Shown here: piece after piece, positions 48,303 through 59,844 of the stretch | How the letters are laid out: every line of letters starts with the position of its first letter | How positions within the stretch are numbered: position 1 is the stretch's first letter | Assembly: GCF_000499385.1 (NCBI RefSeq) | Contig: NW_013654802.1 | Location: 1 to 64,000, forward strand | DNA from: Eimeria necatrix | Taxonomy: Eukaryota > Apicomplexa > Conoidasida > Eucoccidiorida > Eimeriidae | Length of the DNA stretch: 64,000 nucleotides | Direction: 5' to 3' | Made by a program: the position numbers and the translations under genes | The notes under the pieces: generated by a model | Databases searched by the model: none | What the model saw: only the letters and a program-made list of their open reading frames with translations | What the model was told of the DNA's origin: nothing

Positions 48303-51224
48303 CTGAGCTTGCCACATCCCACAAGCAGCACAGCTTAACTTAACTCCTTGCTATGACTAAATACGAGAAGGTTTAATGTTTCTAGCAGTCACAACGAAAG
48401 TTATCAGGAGAGATCAAGATTTTAGCTTAAAGCCTCACGGAGGAGCGTACGGTCAACGCACGAGGAACACAGCTTACGTTGGATTCAAGAATACAAATGG
48501 CTTGCTCCAATATGGCTTCTCTTTCTTGAGGCTATCTATGTTTTGCGAATTGATCGCGAGGTACATGCGCTTGGGGTCCGGACCAGCCATTGGCGCAAAT
48601 AGGACCAGATACGGATCATCGTGAACGATTAGCAACTTTATGTTGCTTCATGTGAGCCAAAGCAGAAGCCAACACAGTTCGGTAGAAAGCTGCCGGCACA
48701 ATTTCGGAGCAATCCTACAGCCTCAGGTGGGCGGGGCAGGAATCTCGAGCATGAACGGCTCGGCCTCTGTGGATTGGCTTATGGGAGCAACAAAGAGCCT
48801 TTGGGCTACCCATCCAAATGAGTTTTTCTTTGTTCATTATTTATCCACCATGCCATATTCTGGCTGTGCTGTAAGCGCTCTTTCCAGCTTTTGGTTGGTA
48901 GCTGAGGGACGCGCACGATGCTGCTGGTACCGGACCACAGCATACTTGACGGCGAAGGGGAAGAGAAGGTAGATATTAACGCCCTACAGGAACATCCGAA
49001 ATTACATTTTCAAGCCTTGAATGCATTTTTTGATTGTTTTAGCATGGATATAGTTGTCCTAGAGCTTGTGTCACAGCATTTGAGCTGTACTCTGCAAGCT
49101 GCCCATCTCCACTAGTAAGTTCTGTTCTGCATCCTTGCTGCTCTGTTTCAGGCCCGTGTAGCTTCATAATTCCAGATGATAAAAGCCTTCACTTGCCAAT
49201 TTGCTAAGTTACGTAGAGTTACTAGGAGACGCAGCTCCTCTAGCATGTGCCATTCTACAATGATGACGCAACGCAGCTGGTCTGCTTTCCACTGGAAATG
49301 TGCTCTCTTCGTTGTGTCTCGTGAGTAGTTACTATTTGCTAGCTGCCAATCGGTGTTTTTTCTCTCCTTCCCTTTATCACACTCTTAGACATAGGGCCTG
49401 CAACGAGTGGGGAACCAGCGGTCTGTGTCAGCCCATCCTACTGGATTCCAGCAGTGTCGCGAAAAATCCTCGGCTTAGCTGATCTTGTTGTTTCATATCA
49501 GGCTTCCTATTTGATATACTCGTGGAACGAGTCCAGCTACTACTGTTGGGGAACAGCCCAAAACAAAGGTTTGTGGCAAGTGAACACATGATATTTGCTA
49601 GCACAAGCAATTCAACCAGCCGCCAAGGGGATATTCCCATTTTTGTGATATCACAACACAACCTGTTCTCCATGGGCAAACTAGGCTAGCTACGAAAAGT
49701 CCAACATGGCGGGGCTCGGCCTAAGGTTACTTCATTTTCGCTTCCCCTCTTAAAAGTGTACAGCGCCTTAAAAGCTGCCCTTTGCTGTCCGGATTTTTGT
49801 AAGGCCATACAAAATGCAATATGCTGCATGCCTCGTCCAGTGGATGCAGGCATGCAAAGCATATGAAGCAAAACAAGGAATGGCTATAGCAGTTGTCGTA
49901 GTAGTTGCCTTGAGAGAAGCAATAAAGAGTGGGTAAGCAGCCAGTGCGCCTACGTAAATAGAGCAGTAATAATGTAAAGTTTACTCTCAGCGTCCTCTAG
50001 CGGACATCAAGTGGGACACTGACATCGTCAGCAGCCAATAAGTTCCAGACATAGCTGTGCATCACTCCATGGATCCACACTTCAGGATGTTGTAAAATCG
50101 AAGCCTTGACTTCTTTCGCACGCTAAAGAGGTGTAGCCGCGCCTCAAGTCAGAACAAAAGCTTCCCTCCTGAACGACCCCCATTTCAGCAGTAATGGCTT
50201 GCAAGTCACTTCAACCTACGAGCGGCTTCTGATTCCGTGGCACAACCACTGTGCATTGTCTCAAGCATGGGACAGATGAAAGCATCAAGGAGAGTTCACG
50301 CTGGTACGCACGTTCAGGCAAGCATAGTGAGTTGAGGAGCTCGACGTTAAATTTGTGACTCTTTTACTTGGCATGCCCATGCTGAAGATTTTACCCTAGC
50401 CTTCGTGTGCCTTTCCTTTCCAAGGGAGGCTACATTCAAAACTACTCCCCTAATGGAGTTTGTGTCCGGAGCAACGGCGAGCAAACGTTGAAGCCGATGC
50501 TTATAAGCGTCAAATTTTTGTTATCGCAAAGCTGTCATTCTTGCTGGTAAGCTCCACAAAAAAGATTTGAGTAATTACTTAGATTACTCCTGCATTTCTG
50601 GGGAACGCGCGGAAGAAGCCAAAGGCCACAGCAACTTGTGTTCATCATGAAGCTACGCTGTCCACAACGGCGCTCTCAGGAAACTCTCAGAGACATTTTT
50701 CGTCACTTTTTGTCCCCCAACCTTTATAGCTTAAGATATTCAAGAGTTTCAGTAGTCTGAGGGTGACGATTACTTCATTAATACTATAACTTCGGCTGCG
50801 CACTCCCAGGAACCCTGTTGTGGTGGCGGAGGTGAGTCAGGGCGGCAAGACAGTCGGCACCCGAAGTGACTTCAGGACTTGCGTGCTCGGCTTCCCGCAG
50901 CTTCCAGGTTTGTCTTTCCATTACTTCTGGCTCAATTGAACAGCGTAAGCTCCCCATGCGCAGACTTAGTTGTGACGGAAGCAACGTGCATTCCCGGTCC
51001 TCCAGCGAGTTCACCACATGAACTTGGCCTGCCTTCCGGACTTTCCGGGACTAGAAAACCCAAAAAAAGCTGCAGAGCGTGAAGTAGGAGCTTATAACAG
51101 CTACATTTGGTGGTTTCCTGGTACAAGGTGAACTTTTTGCAACCGTCGGTTCATGTGCTGCCAACGGGCGACGACCGTCATCATCACACCTTCTGCAGAG
51201 AAGACCGAAATGTGAAAACCAGAG
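48303..51224. other. Region without a recognisable gene
   Basis: Should hold the 5' exons of the minus-strand gene above and the promoter of the Popeye-like gene. Open frames are short on both strands; none has a motif I recognise. Confidence 0.45.
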
Positions 51225-54200
51225 ATGCATGCTTTTAGTCTGTTCCACAGAAAAGCGCCCAAGCCAGCAGCAACTGCACTACCTGCCCTCCGACGCGCTG
51301 CCCTTGGCGGTACAGCTGCCGCGGGTATCAGAGGACCACAATGCACTAGACGGTGGATCGTCCCACTGGTCCGCTCATCTGTGCCTTTTGCACGGCAGCA
51401 GCATGTTTTTCAACAGCAGAAGAAGCAGCATCACAAGCAGCTCCCGCATCAATTCGCACAAGTAAAGTGTCTGCATGGCACGCCTGAGGACGTCATACAG
51501 ACGGCTTCTACAGAATCCTCGGAGCGCGTGGAGCATCCTACAGCCGAAAATGATATTCGGCAGCATAACGAACACTCAGTCGGAGATGCCTACAGTAGAG
51601 AAAGATGCACGTGCAGCTCGAATGGGCCAGACGGCACAAAAGACGCAGCGTACGGAAACGAGAACCATCTTCAAACAGCTGAAAATTTGCCCAGCGACAT
51701 CCCCTCACAAGCTTCGGATGCGGTATGTTGCGTTTACGGTAGGCGCAAAAGATACGTTAGAGCTCGAGTCAATGCAGGGGAGGCCCGCAACACAACGAGC
51801 ACCTGCTCCGCCACTGGGAAGGACGATAGACTTCAGTTAGAGCAGCAAAACAACGTTGTAATTGGTCGGCGCAGAGGCCGGGCTGCCCGGAGCTGTTTTG
51901 AGGCTACAGCGGCTTGGTTAGGTGCCGTATTGCCCCAAGCTGCTTCAATAGATCCGCCCGGTGGTTCTGCTGCTGCTGCCTTTGCGATGCGGACACAAGG
52001 GGATAGAATGATTCGTTTTGGTATTAACCCTGCTACATCTGCTGCTTCATTTCCGACCCAGAAGAAATTAGGATTGCCGGAACTGGAGACATCAGACGCA
52101 ACAGCAGCCGTCGATGAAGGAGCAGCAAATTGCGCTACAAAAGACAACGCAGCAGAAGCAGTGAGCGATTCTAAACAAGAATCAGCGTCCCGTGGAATCG
52201 GCCGCCGGCGGCGGCAAGGAAGCCTTCTAGGACTTATAGGGTCTCCTGGCTCTCCAGATGTAACTTGGGGTGGGGCAATAAATTTCCAGTTCCCGATCCT
52301 GTTTAACGTCGCAATCAAGCGACTACTGAAGCCGTTGTTCCACCGAGCTAGGCAACAGCGGAGCAAAGAATGTAGCCGCGCAACTCCAGAAGCAACACCA
52401 GCAGCAGCAAGTGGAGCTGTGGGCGGGCCACGTACAGGCCCGAGGCCACGACTGCCGCCTCGGATTTTACTGAGGTCGTGGCGACCTCTCAGCAAAGCGC
52501 AATCAGTCGTGAACCACAGGCAGTTCGCGCACGCTAGGCAGCAACAACTGCAAGCTCTGCGAAAGCAGCTGCTTAGTGGAAGCTCAGTGATCAGCCAGGA
52601 TCTACAAGGGGATGCAGTACAGCAGCAGCTTAAGCAGCAGCACCAGCAGCAGCTTACGGCTGCCCAAGAACTTGAGACTGTAAGAATTCATGACCAAGCA
52701 ATTGATCCGGCTTCTAAGGTCCCAGAAGAAGAAACATTGCGCACAGCTTCTGATGTAGATGAAACTGTTGCTAATTTTGCAGCTAATTCTGACGGATTCC
52801 AGTCGAAGACAACGATGCAAGATGAGGAAACACAAGCGCTCGCCACTCCTAGTGGAAGCGATTCAACTGCGTCAAATGTCAGGGAATGTCAAGAGGACAC
52901 GCAGGAACGGGTGCAGCAGAAAGCACAAGATCAGCTGCACGAAAAATCACAAGAGCAAATGCCGCAGGAAGTCAAGGCAAAGCCTGCTAGCGCTGCGTCA
53001 GCGGCGCCTCTGAGGGTGCCAGTGGGCCGGGCTTCCTCACGCACATCCTCTGCCCGCCGACCTCCTTCGATCTGCTTTCTGCGTCAGCGCATGCGTGCGA
53101 TGTACAGGCAGTTACGTAGTCTGTTGGCTCCTTATTGCGCATCCATCTCTGAGTGGATGTATCGAAACGGAAATGTAGTGGTTACTGCTGGGTCTCTTCT
53201 GTCTCTAACGGCCACGTTGATGGCTGACATGCGGCTTCTTCGGACATTCAACTTGCTTGCAGGGCTGTGTTACTTCTCCTATAATTGGTCCAGACGGCCC
53301 CGACTGACGGATGCTGCTCTGTGGAATGTCGTGTTTTTGGTGTTGAACACTGTGATGCTGTGGCGCGTTCACACTGAGCACCGGGAGGTGTCGTTCAACT
53401 CAGACGAACTCGACTTATTTCAAAGGTACTTCCTCCCCGCTGGGATGAGTCCAAGACAGTTTCGTCGTTTACTAAGGCTCGGCGCTTGGCAGACTTACCC
53501 GCAGGGTTACGTCTTGCAGCAAGAAAACAGCAACTGTGAGACACTTTGTTTCGTGGCGCGTGGAGCTGTCGAGATCTCTCAGGGGGGAGAGACAGTGGAC
53601 ACTTACAGAGGGGGAGACACAGGGGCTGTCCTCGGTGTGGAACCCTTTCTCTCTTATCTTGCTGCTTTGAGGAAACAGTCAGCTAAGAGAGTCTCTCACA
53701 CAGCAGCAACACCTCCTGAGACGCTGGCAAGCCACGCAGACGAACCCCCCGACAGTCTCCAGGAAAAAGGCCCTGCCTTGTCAGTAGAGTCAGGAACGCA
53801 GCAGGTAGTACATACAGGCGCTAGTCAGCAGCAGCCACAGCAGAATCGCATGTCTGAAGGCGGAGATTTAGTAAGAAAGAATGTGGCGATGGGAGCGTAT
53901 GGAAGGGACGCACCATCGGAAGAAGAAACAGCTAAGTTGGCGGCTCAGGATGCCGATTCCACCCGTGGACGACGACAGCGGCCACACCAGAAGCTGCTGC
54001 AGTCCACACTAGAAGTGCAATCAGCGAGAGCCCACACAGAACCGGCCCCAGTAGGGACCGCAGTGTCTAAAAGCAGTGTCGATGCAGCAGAGGGAGCCAC
54101 ACCCGGCACAGGCATAGTTGCTGCAGCTGCAGAAGCTGCAGCAACCGCTGCTGCTGCAGTGCGCACAGCTGCCGCTACTGCACTTTCAGCGGAGTCGCCC

Positions 54201-55190
54201 CAAACGCTTGAAACAAGGTCTCCTTCACGGGGGGAAATGAAGACATCAACAGCCGCTGCTGTTGTTAAGGGCGGGGTTTCCGCAGCTGCAGAAGGAGCGC
54301 GACAGGTGGCGGAAGCTGCTGCAGCTGCAGCTGCAGCGGCAGTCGCAGCAGCAACTGACGTAGCGAGTGCTGATGCGTCGGATGGGAAGCAAATGGGCTT
54401 CGAACGAAGACTGCAAAAGCAACTGCCACTACACGAGGTCAGCGCACCACCGAAGGAAGACTCAGATGATTTTGAGAGCGTTCGGGAGGAGGGAGTAGTG
54501 ACAGCGCCGTCTACGGCAACTTGTATCACCGAAACAACCGTCTTTTGTCTAGATTTGGAGCAGTTGGCTGCATTTGTACTACGGGAACCCGAAAATCTGG
54601 GATTCCCTGTAGTTCAGGGCCTGACGACCTTGTTGGTTAATCGGTCGCGTGCTCAAGCTGCACGACTTGCCCTTTTTAGCTATGACGCATTCTTAGCGGG
54701 GGTATTTGCAGATGGAGTAGTGCAGACAGGAGAGCGGAAGATGCTGGAAGAGTTTCGAAGGAAGCGTGCGATCAGTCAAGCTCAACATGAGCAAGCACTT
54801 GCCCGCCTGGGCTGGACGCCTGAGGAGTTCGAGAGAGGGTCTCAAGCGACTACTGGAATTTTGTCTCGAATGGCGTTTGGACTGGGTGCCTTTTTAAGGG
54901 GTTCCACAAACTCTGACAGCACTGCGGACACTGAGCTGCAGCAGCCGCACCAAGGCACCATCTCCGATCAACAACAGGACAGAGGTGCTTCTTCTCGCGC
55001 TCGGCCTTGCGTACTAGATGATTGGGTAGAGGCTGATGGCGAAGGGGCTACCTCGCGGCACCCGCAAACAGCAAAGTCATCGCGGGGAGCGACTTATCCA
55101 GCGGGCTATGCAGGGGCATCCACTGCTAAGGACCGCTGGGGGGACGCTGTATCTTACGCATTTGAAGCCGAGGCAGCCTCATCCAGTTGA
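51225..55190 (+). CDS. Popeye-like membrane protein with cyclic-nucleotide-binding fold
   Basis: Single open frame of 1,321 residues, the only long intronless gene here. Residues 1-620 are low complexity with short Gln and Ala runs. Residues about 640-720 hold hydrophobic segments (VVVTAGSLLSLTATLMAD, LRTFNLLAGLCYFSYNW, ALWNVVFLVLNTVMLWRV), like the three-segment membrane part of POPDC proteins including the conserved WN and N. From about 730 the Popeye/CNBD fold starts: DELDLFQRYFLPAGMSPRQF, LRLGAWQTYPQGYVLQQE, CFVARGAVEISQGGETVD. At about 815 it is interrupted by roughly 275 residues of Ala/Gln/Ser-rich sequence, then resumes at about 1098 (TETTVFCLDLEQLAAFVLRE). The family's DSPEW phosphate-binding motif is not seen; GAVLGVEPF stands in its place. 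Residues about 1150-1210 form a helical module (FADGVVQTGERKMLEEFR, then LARLGWTPEEFERG) recalling TerB or calcium-hand-like pairs. ATG 51225 is the first in frame; an internal start is possible. Confidence 0.72.
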   Translation: MHAFSLFHRKAPKPAATALPALRRAALGGTAAAGIRGPQCTRRWIVPLVRSSVPFARQQHVFQQQKKQHHKQLPHQFAQVKCLHGTPEDVIQTASTESSERVEHPTAENDIRQHNEHSVGDAYSRERCTCSSNGPDGTKDAAYGNENHLQTAENLPSDIPSQASDAVCCVYGRRKRYVRARVNAGEARNTTSTCSATGKDDRLQLEQQNNVVIGRRRGRAARSCFEATAAWLGAVLPQAASIDPPGGSAAAAFAMRTQGDRMIRFGINPATSAASFPTQKKLGLPELETSDATAAVDEGAANCATKDNAAEAVSDSKQESASRGIGRRRRQGSLLGLIGSPGSPDVTWGGAINFQFPILFNVAIKRLLKPLFHRARQQRSKECSRATPEATPAAASGAVGGPRTGPRPRLPPRILLRSWRPLSKAQSVVNHRQFAHARQQQLQALRKQLLSGSSVISQDLQGDAVQQQLKQQHQQQLTAAQELETVRIHDQAIDPASKVPEEETLRTASDVDETVANFAANSDGFQSKTTMQDEETQALATPSGSDSTASNVRECQEDTQERVQQKAQDQLHEKSQEQMPQEVKAKPASAASAAPLRVPVGRASSRTSSARRPPSICFLRQRMRAMYRQLRSLLAPYCASISEWMYRNGNVVVTAGSLLSLTATLMADMRLLRTFNLLAGLCYFSYNWSRRPRLTDAALWNVVFLVLNTVMLWRVHTEHREVSFNSDELDLFQRYFLPAGMSPRQFRRLLRLGAWQTYPQGYVLQQENSNCETLCFVARGAVEISQGGETVDTYRGGDTGAVLGVEPFLSYLAALRKQSAKRVSHTAATPPETLASHADEPPDSLQEKGPALSVESGTQQVVHTGASQQQPQQNRMSEGGDLVRKNVAMGAYGRDAPSEEETAKLAAQDADSTRGRRQRPHQKLLQSTLEVQSARAHTEPAPVGTAVSKSSVDAAEGATPGTGIVAAAAEAAATAAAAVRTAAATALSAESPQTLETRSPSRGEMKTSTAAAVVKGGVSAAAEGARQVAEAAAAAAAAAVAAATDVASADASDGKQMGFERRLQKQLPLHEVSAPPKEDSDDFESVREEGVVTAPSTATCITETTVFCLDLEQLAAFVLREPENLGFPVVQGLTTLLVNRSRAQAARLALFSYDAFLAGVFADGVVQTGERKMLEEFRRKRAISQAQHEQALARLGWTPEEFERGSQATTGILSRMAFGLGAFLRGSTNSDSTADTELQQPHQGTISDQQQDRGASSRARPCVLDDWVEADGEGATSRHPQTAKSSRGATYPAGYAGASTAKDRWGDAVSYAFEAEAASSS

Positions 55191-55859
55191 GCGCTTCAGC
55201 ATTTAAGGCAAGTTTGTGGCCTTTTTTAAACAGTAGATTGAACTGAATTGCAAATTTATTGAGGGAAGCAAAGGCCGCAAGGCATATGGCGTAGTACCGA
55301 GACTAGTCGATGAGAGCTCCATTTTCTGCTTTCACTTTCATCTCTCAACTACCGTATTTTTAAGTCAAGGCCGAAGGGGCTACTGGGGAAGGTGTTCTCC
55401 AAACGCCCGCTGTACAAGCCGCCAGATACGCATCTATCATGCTGAATTGAGTTGATGCAGAGCACTCCTTAAAGATTACTTTTTTAACACACACAAGTCT
55501 ATCGACTGCGTTGTGTGCGCACTTCTAGCTCTTACCTAACATGCACACTTACTGCCTTCGGCCCTGAAGTGACAGCCACTTTCACAAAAGGACCTGTACT
55601 TTTTCACCGAGTAATCAACACAGCAAAGGCGTTAGAAATGTGGGAAAGGCACATATGCACAAGCGCAACGAGGGGCGAAAGTTAACGTCCTGTTTGCCTC
55701 CGCGTATAACGCGACATCTTACTGAATGTTTCTCATTTAATAGTTATTGGTGGCTGATTTATGCCACCTGACTTTTACAGATGACTGTACTATGGATTCT
55801 CGTGCAATATGGATGGCCCTGCAGTTTTGCCCCATCACGGAGGGGCAAAGCGAAAGAAT
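55191..55859. other. Spacer between the Popeye-like gene and tRNA-Val
   Basis: Should hold the 3' end of the Popeye-like gene. No coding signal seen. Confidence 0.6.
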
Positions 55860-55931
55860 ACGGGCACCGGGGATCGAACCCGGGATCTTCTGCGTGTTAG
55901 GCAGACGTCATAGCCACTAGACCATGCCCGC
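55860..55931 (-). tRNA. tRNA-Val (anticodon AAC)
   Basis: A 72-base cloverleaf on the minus strand. The acceptor stem pairs GCGGGCA with TGCCCGT, the first pair being G-U. The D arm is GTCTAGTGGCTATGAC and doubles as the A box. The anticodon stem TCTGC/GCAGA encloses the loop CTAACAC, giving AAC, read as Val. The T arm CCGGGTTCGATCCCCGG contains the B box GGTTCGATCC. No intron. CCA is not encoded, as expected in a eukaryotic nucleus. Confidence 0.95.
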
Positions 55932-58900
55932 GAAGAGATGCACCATAAGTATGCTGGAACACGAAATCATACTTCATTCGGTTTTGGATTTTCCGGTTCC
56001 ACTTACAGAAATTGGCAACGGGAGTTGTTCTGTTCCGTGACCGCGCAAGGCCAGCCATATTCCCCTGGCATATGCTGGGATACAAGTCAAAGTAGTGCTA
56101 AACAGAAAGGGTCTTCGTGAAGCAGTGTTCGCGCCTAGTCCCTTCGCGACTTGAGTTTTTCTGCATTTGCGAATGGCGGTCCGCTCCAAAGAGACAAAAT
56201 CGCTTCATTGCTTCATCTGGATGCATATTTTGATGTTTCTACTTCTTAATAACGTCTTCCGCTCTTTGATGTGAGCTTCCACAGCTATTCCCTTCATCAA
56301 ACTTCAGCGTCCTTTCTATTGGATCCAGTGTGGCTGATGGAGTAAACGGGTAGAGCACAGGCCTGAGTATTCGTTCGGCCCGAAATCATTAAAGTGAAGG
56401 CATCACAAATAGTTGATTTGCAAGCAAATTCAGACGAGTTTGTTGGAGTTGTTGAACAACCGTGGAGGATTTACACTCTGGAAAAATTAAGCAGTATGTT
56501 CATTGGAAAGCAATTTAGAAAGCACTGCGCTACGTATTTGAAGAAAGGCCTAGTGCTAATGACGTCACGAGCAGCGGCATCCTCGAAGTCAAGTTTTTCG
56601 CGCTTATCCACGAAAACCTTCAGATTGGGTCAATTTGGTGCCTTGTTAGATCAGCGTTGCTTCAGTAAGACGCAAATACTGTCGCTCATAACAGGGAACC
56701 ATCCTAAGCAAACGCTTTGCCTTGATGAACACGAGCTGCATTGCTCTTGTTCGAACATTGCATGAAGTGTAGCCAGAAATTTCTACGTCAACACGGCAGA
56801 GGTCCCCAGGCAGATATAGAACAATTTTAGTTAACTCGGAAAGCCTCCCAGGCACCAGCGCACGTATTTCCACCCTTGGAAAAGCGCCATTACCGGAAAT
56901 TTAGTCTGCCTTTTCCCCTTGTTACTTTCATATATGCACTTCCTGATGGCGTGGGTCGTACACTTCACGGTGTCAGCTACTCACCTCAATGGCTACTTTT
57001 TTGCTTCGACAGCCTGAAGCCTGTTCCGAAGCGCCGCCACATTCCCACCAGATTCGCGCTGGGACATTGCTACGGATAAGTTCCAACTCCGTTTTTTGCA
57101 TTCACATGTATGCTGTCCTACTTGCTTACTGTCAGGACTTTCTTTTCCAACTCCAGCAACGTGATGGAAACAGTGACAGTAGACAAAAGGCATGCTTTCC
57201 CTCAGTTGCTAACAGAGGCAAAGCCATCAACATTTGCCTTCTATTCCAACTAAACTCAGGAATGTGACTCATAAGTAAACGTACAGCTTTTTCCCCCTTG
57301 TTCGGTGCTGCCGCTGAGTTAGGGGGTGGTGAGGGGTGGACCCACTCATAAATACCAGAGTGAGTGGTAGAGGCCTTTAGTTATGATCATCTTCATCTTT
57401 GTGAAGAAGAATAAAAGCTCGTCTGTGATGCCCCTCCACAAGCCTGTACATCATCGTTTTGTTGGCTTTTCTTGCACTGCAGGACGACGACGGAATGATT
57501 CAAGAACCCAAATCGCGAGTGCCATCTCTGCTCTAGTCCCACCAAGTCCTTTCAACGTTTTTCCGGCACTTCAGTCATTGGTTTGTTCAAGACCGTCCAT
57601 GTTACCCACCTCAAACGCAAGTGCGCGTACTTTAAGCGCCTCAGTAGACAATATAGGCATTTGAGCTTCTTCCATCAAACAATGTACGCTGGAGCTTACA
57701 TGAATCCGTGGATATTTACTGCAGACTAGCAATATCTCACTGACATCTAAAAAGGGCAATGAAGCTTCCACCTGGGAAGCGAATAAGCAGGCAGGCAGGA
57801 AAACACATAGCAGGAAAATGAAACGCTTGTCACAAAAAGTCGGTTAAAACGAGTTGGCACGTTGCAGAGCGCAGCATGGAAAGCAACGAACCAGTCCGCT
57901 CTCCCTACGGCTGCCTGAGGCATCGAGGCTACGTGGAACTTGAGATACTGAGTAGCTCAATGAGAGCGGCGAATTCAGAGGTGCCTGTGTCACAAAAAGT
58001 CGGTTAAAACGAGTTGGCACGTTGCAGAGCGCAGCATGGAAAGCAACGAACCACTCCGCTCTCCCTACGGCTGCCTGAGGCATCGAGGCTACGTGGAACT
58101 TGAGATACTGAGTAGCTCAATGAGAGCGCCGAATTCAGAGGTGCCTGTATCAACAGCAACGGGATGCACGCTGCGTCGCTCACAAGATTCGCGGTTACAG
58201 GTTTCCCGTTGACTCGAGGACTCAGCGCCCCCTATTCTTGGCACGCAGCAACTGTTAGCTAAACTGGCTTTCCTTTCCACACGTTTTTTTGGATCTAACG
58301 TATCAGCTTAGGCTACTGAGTGAAATGCGTTCGCAAAAGACTCCAACAGGCTGTACAACAGCGATCACGACCACATAGCTGGCTACATAGTGTCTGCGCC
58401 TTATGCTACGTCTCTAGTAGCGTACTACAAGCATACGAAAAGCGGGAGACTGATAGGCCATAGCCGGGCGAGCGTTAACCCGTCGCGTTGTGCCTTTGCG
58501 TAGGTGTTCCAACCCTATTTCTTACTCACATGCTGCACGAGTAATGTAAGCTAGCAGTCAAAAATAAAAACCAGCACGTGCTGAATACAGCTGCTGAGGC
58601 TTAAGGCCTGTCAAGCCTTCGGTGACTGGGATTTGTTTTGCCATGTGTCAATCGCGTCCAGCGATTGACAGCACTCTGGAAGGCTTCTCATCAAAGTCAT
58701 TCAATTCCCAGTATTTCACTTCGTCCAGTTTGCCTGCTCCTCTTTCGAGCGCTTTCCTAATCATCCACAAACCTCCACGATTTTGCGCCAGATCCAGCTT
58801 AACTTTTCAAGGCAACAACTTTCTGATTAACCGCATTAGATGCCAGTCAGTGAGGGTTCCCTAATCTCTCAGCTTTGCGAACGACGCAGCGTTGTCGGGT

Positions 58901-59844
58901 GGAATGAACAAGGGGTTTAAAGCAGAAACTTGCGCAGGTGCTGCTGTCTTCAGCAGAATTAGCAACGCAGAATCGAAGTTTTCTGTTCATTGTAATATTT
59001 GCCGATGGGGCGCAATTTTTCTCACAGAAGTACTTCGTATGAGAGGAACCCACGGTTGCATGCTTCTGCATACGACTGACTACGTCGTGCGTTTTTTGCT
59101 AGTAAAGCTCACTTTGGCAAGCTGAATCTGGCAGCTTAAATTCGGAACTAATAATGAGCACATTTGATTAAAACTGTGAGCTTTTTTCCCAAGAAGAAGC
59201 TCCAATATTTATTTTCCACGATCTGTTTAGGGCTGCGGCTCGAGTAGCTGTGCAGTTCACGGCAGTAGGGCTGCTCAGTACCTGTGACAGAGGTCCTTTC
59301 TGCACTACTGCAAAGCCTCTTACGAGCCTGTCTACAAGTTGTTAAAGCCAGTCTCTGGATAAGAGACAGAGCAGGCTGCAACGACGCAACTGTTCCCCCC
59401 TCGTTGAGGTTGAAGCCGTGGCTGTTCTTCTTCTTGAATGAAATTGTATAGAGGTGAAATGCCACGACCTGTTTCTATTTCTAGGAGGCTTTTCACAATA
59501 TTTTCGGCACCAAGCCGGTAGCCGTTCGAGATAACGCAGCAAAGTGTACAGGGACGCGAGTCCAACCAGCAGCCGCTTTGACTTTATTTTAATACGCTTA
59601 ATTTGACAGTGCGCAGGTGAACCATGAATCCGGAACTAATCATATCGTCAATCTATGTTTGTCCTTTGCCGCAACTTGCCTTGAAGCTGGCGGCTCTCGT
59701 CCCCGTTGTGGGCCCCGTCGTGTCTTGCTGCAAAGGCTATTAAAGCCGTTGTCTTGGCTCGCGTCCGTTGAGTTAGCTGCTGGGTGGGTGTCAAGCCTTT
59801 AAGGTTGGAACTATCAGTACTTTTCAAGCCTTCAGCTGGGCAAG
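55932..59844. other. Intergenic region with a recent tandem duplication
   Basis: Contains the 160-bp duplication at 57829-58148. Open frames are 60-123 codons and show no motifs (the longest is 56394-56765 on plus). Confidence 0.5.
57829..58148. repeat. 160-bp near-perfect tandem duplication
   Basis: Copies 57829-57988 and 57989-58148 are offset by exactly 160 bp. I find only two differences (CCAGTCCGC against CCACTCCGC, GAGCGGC against GAGCGCC). No target-site duplication or terminal repeat is visible. Confidence 0.95.

Noticed and set aside
51833..52495. 220-codon minus-strand frame
   Set aside because: Antisense shadow of the long Popeye-like open frame.
53945..54529. 194-codon Ala/Ser-rich minus-strand frame
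   Set aside because: Shadow of the Ala/Gln-rich insertion of the Popeye-like gene.
56330..56390. Possible second tRNA near GTAGAGCACAGGC
   Set aside because: No complementary acceptor stem and no convincing T arm in the right spacing.
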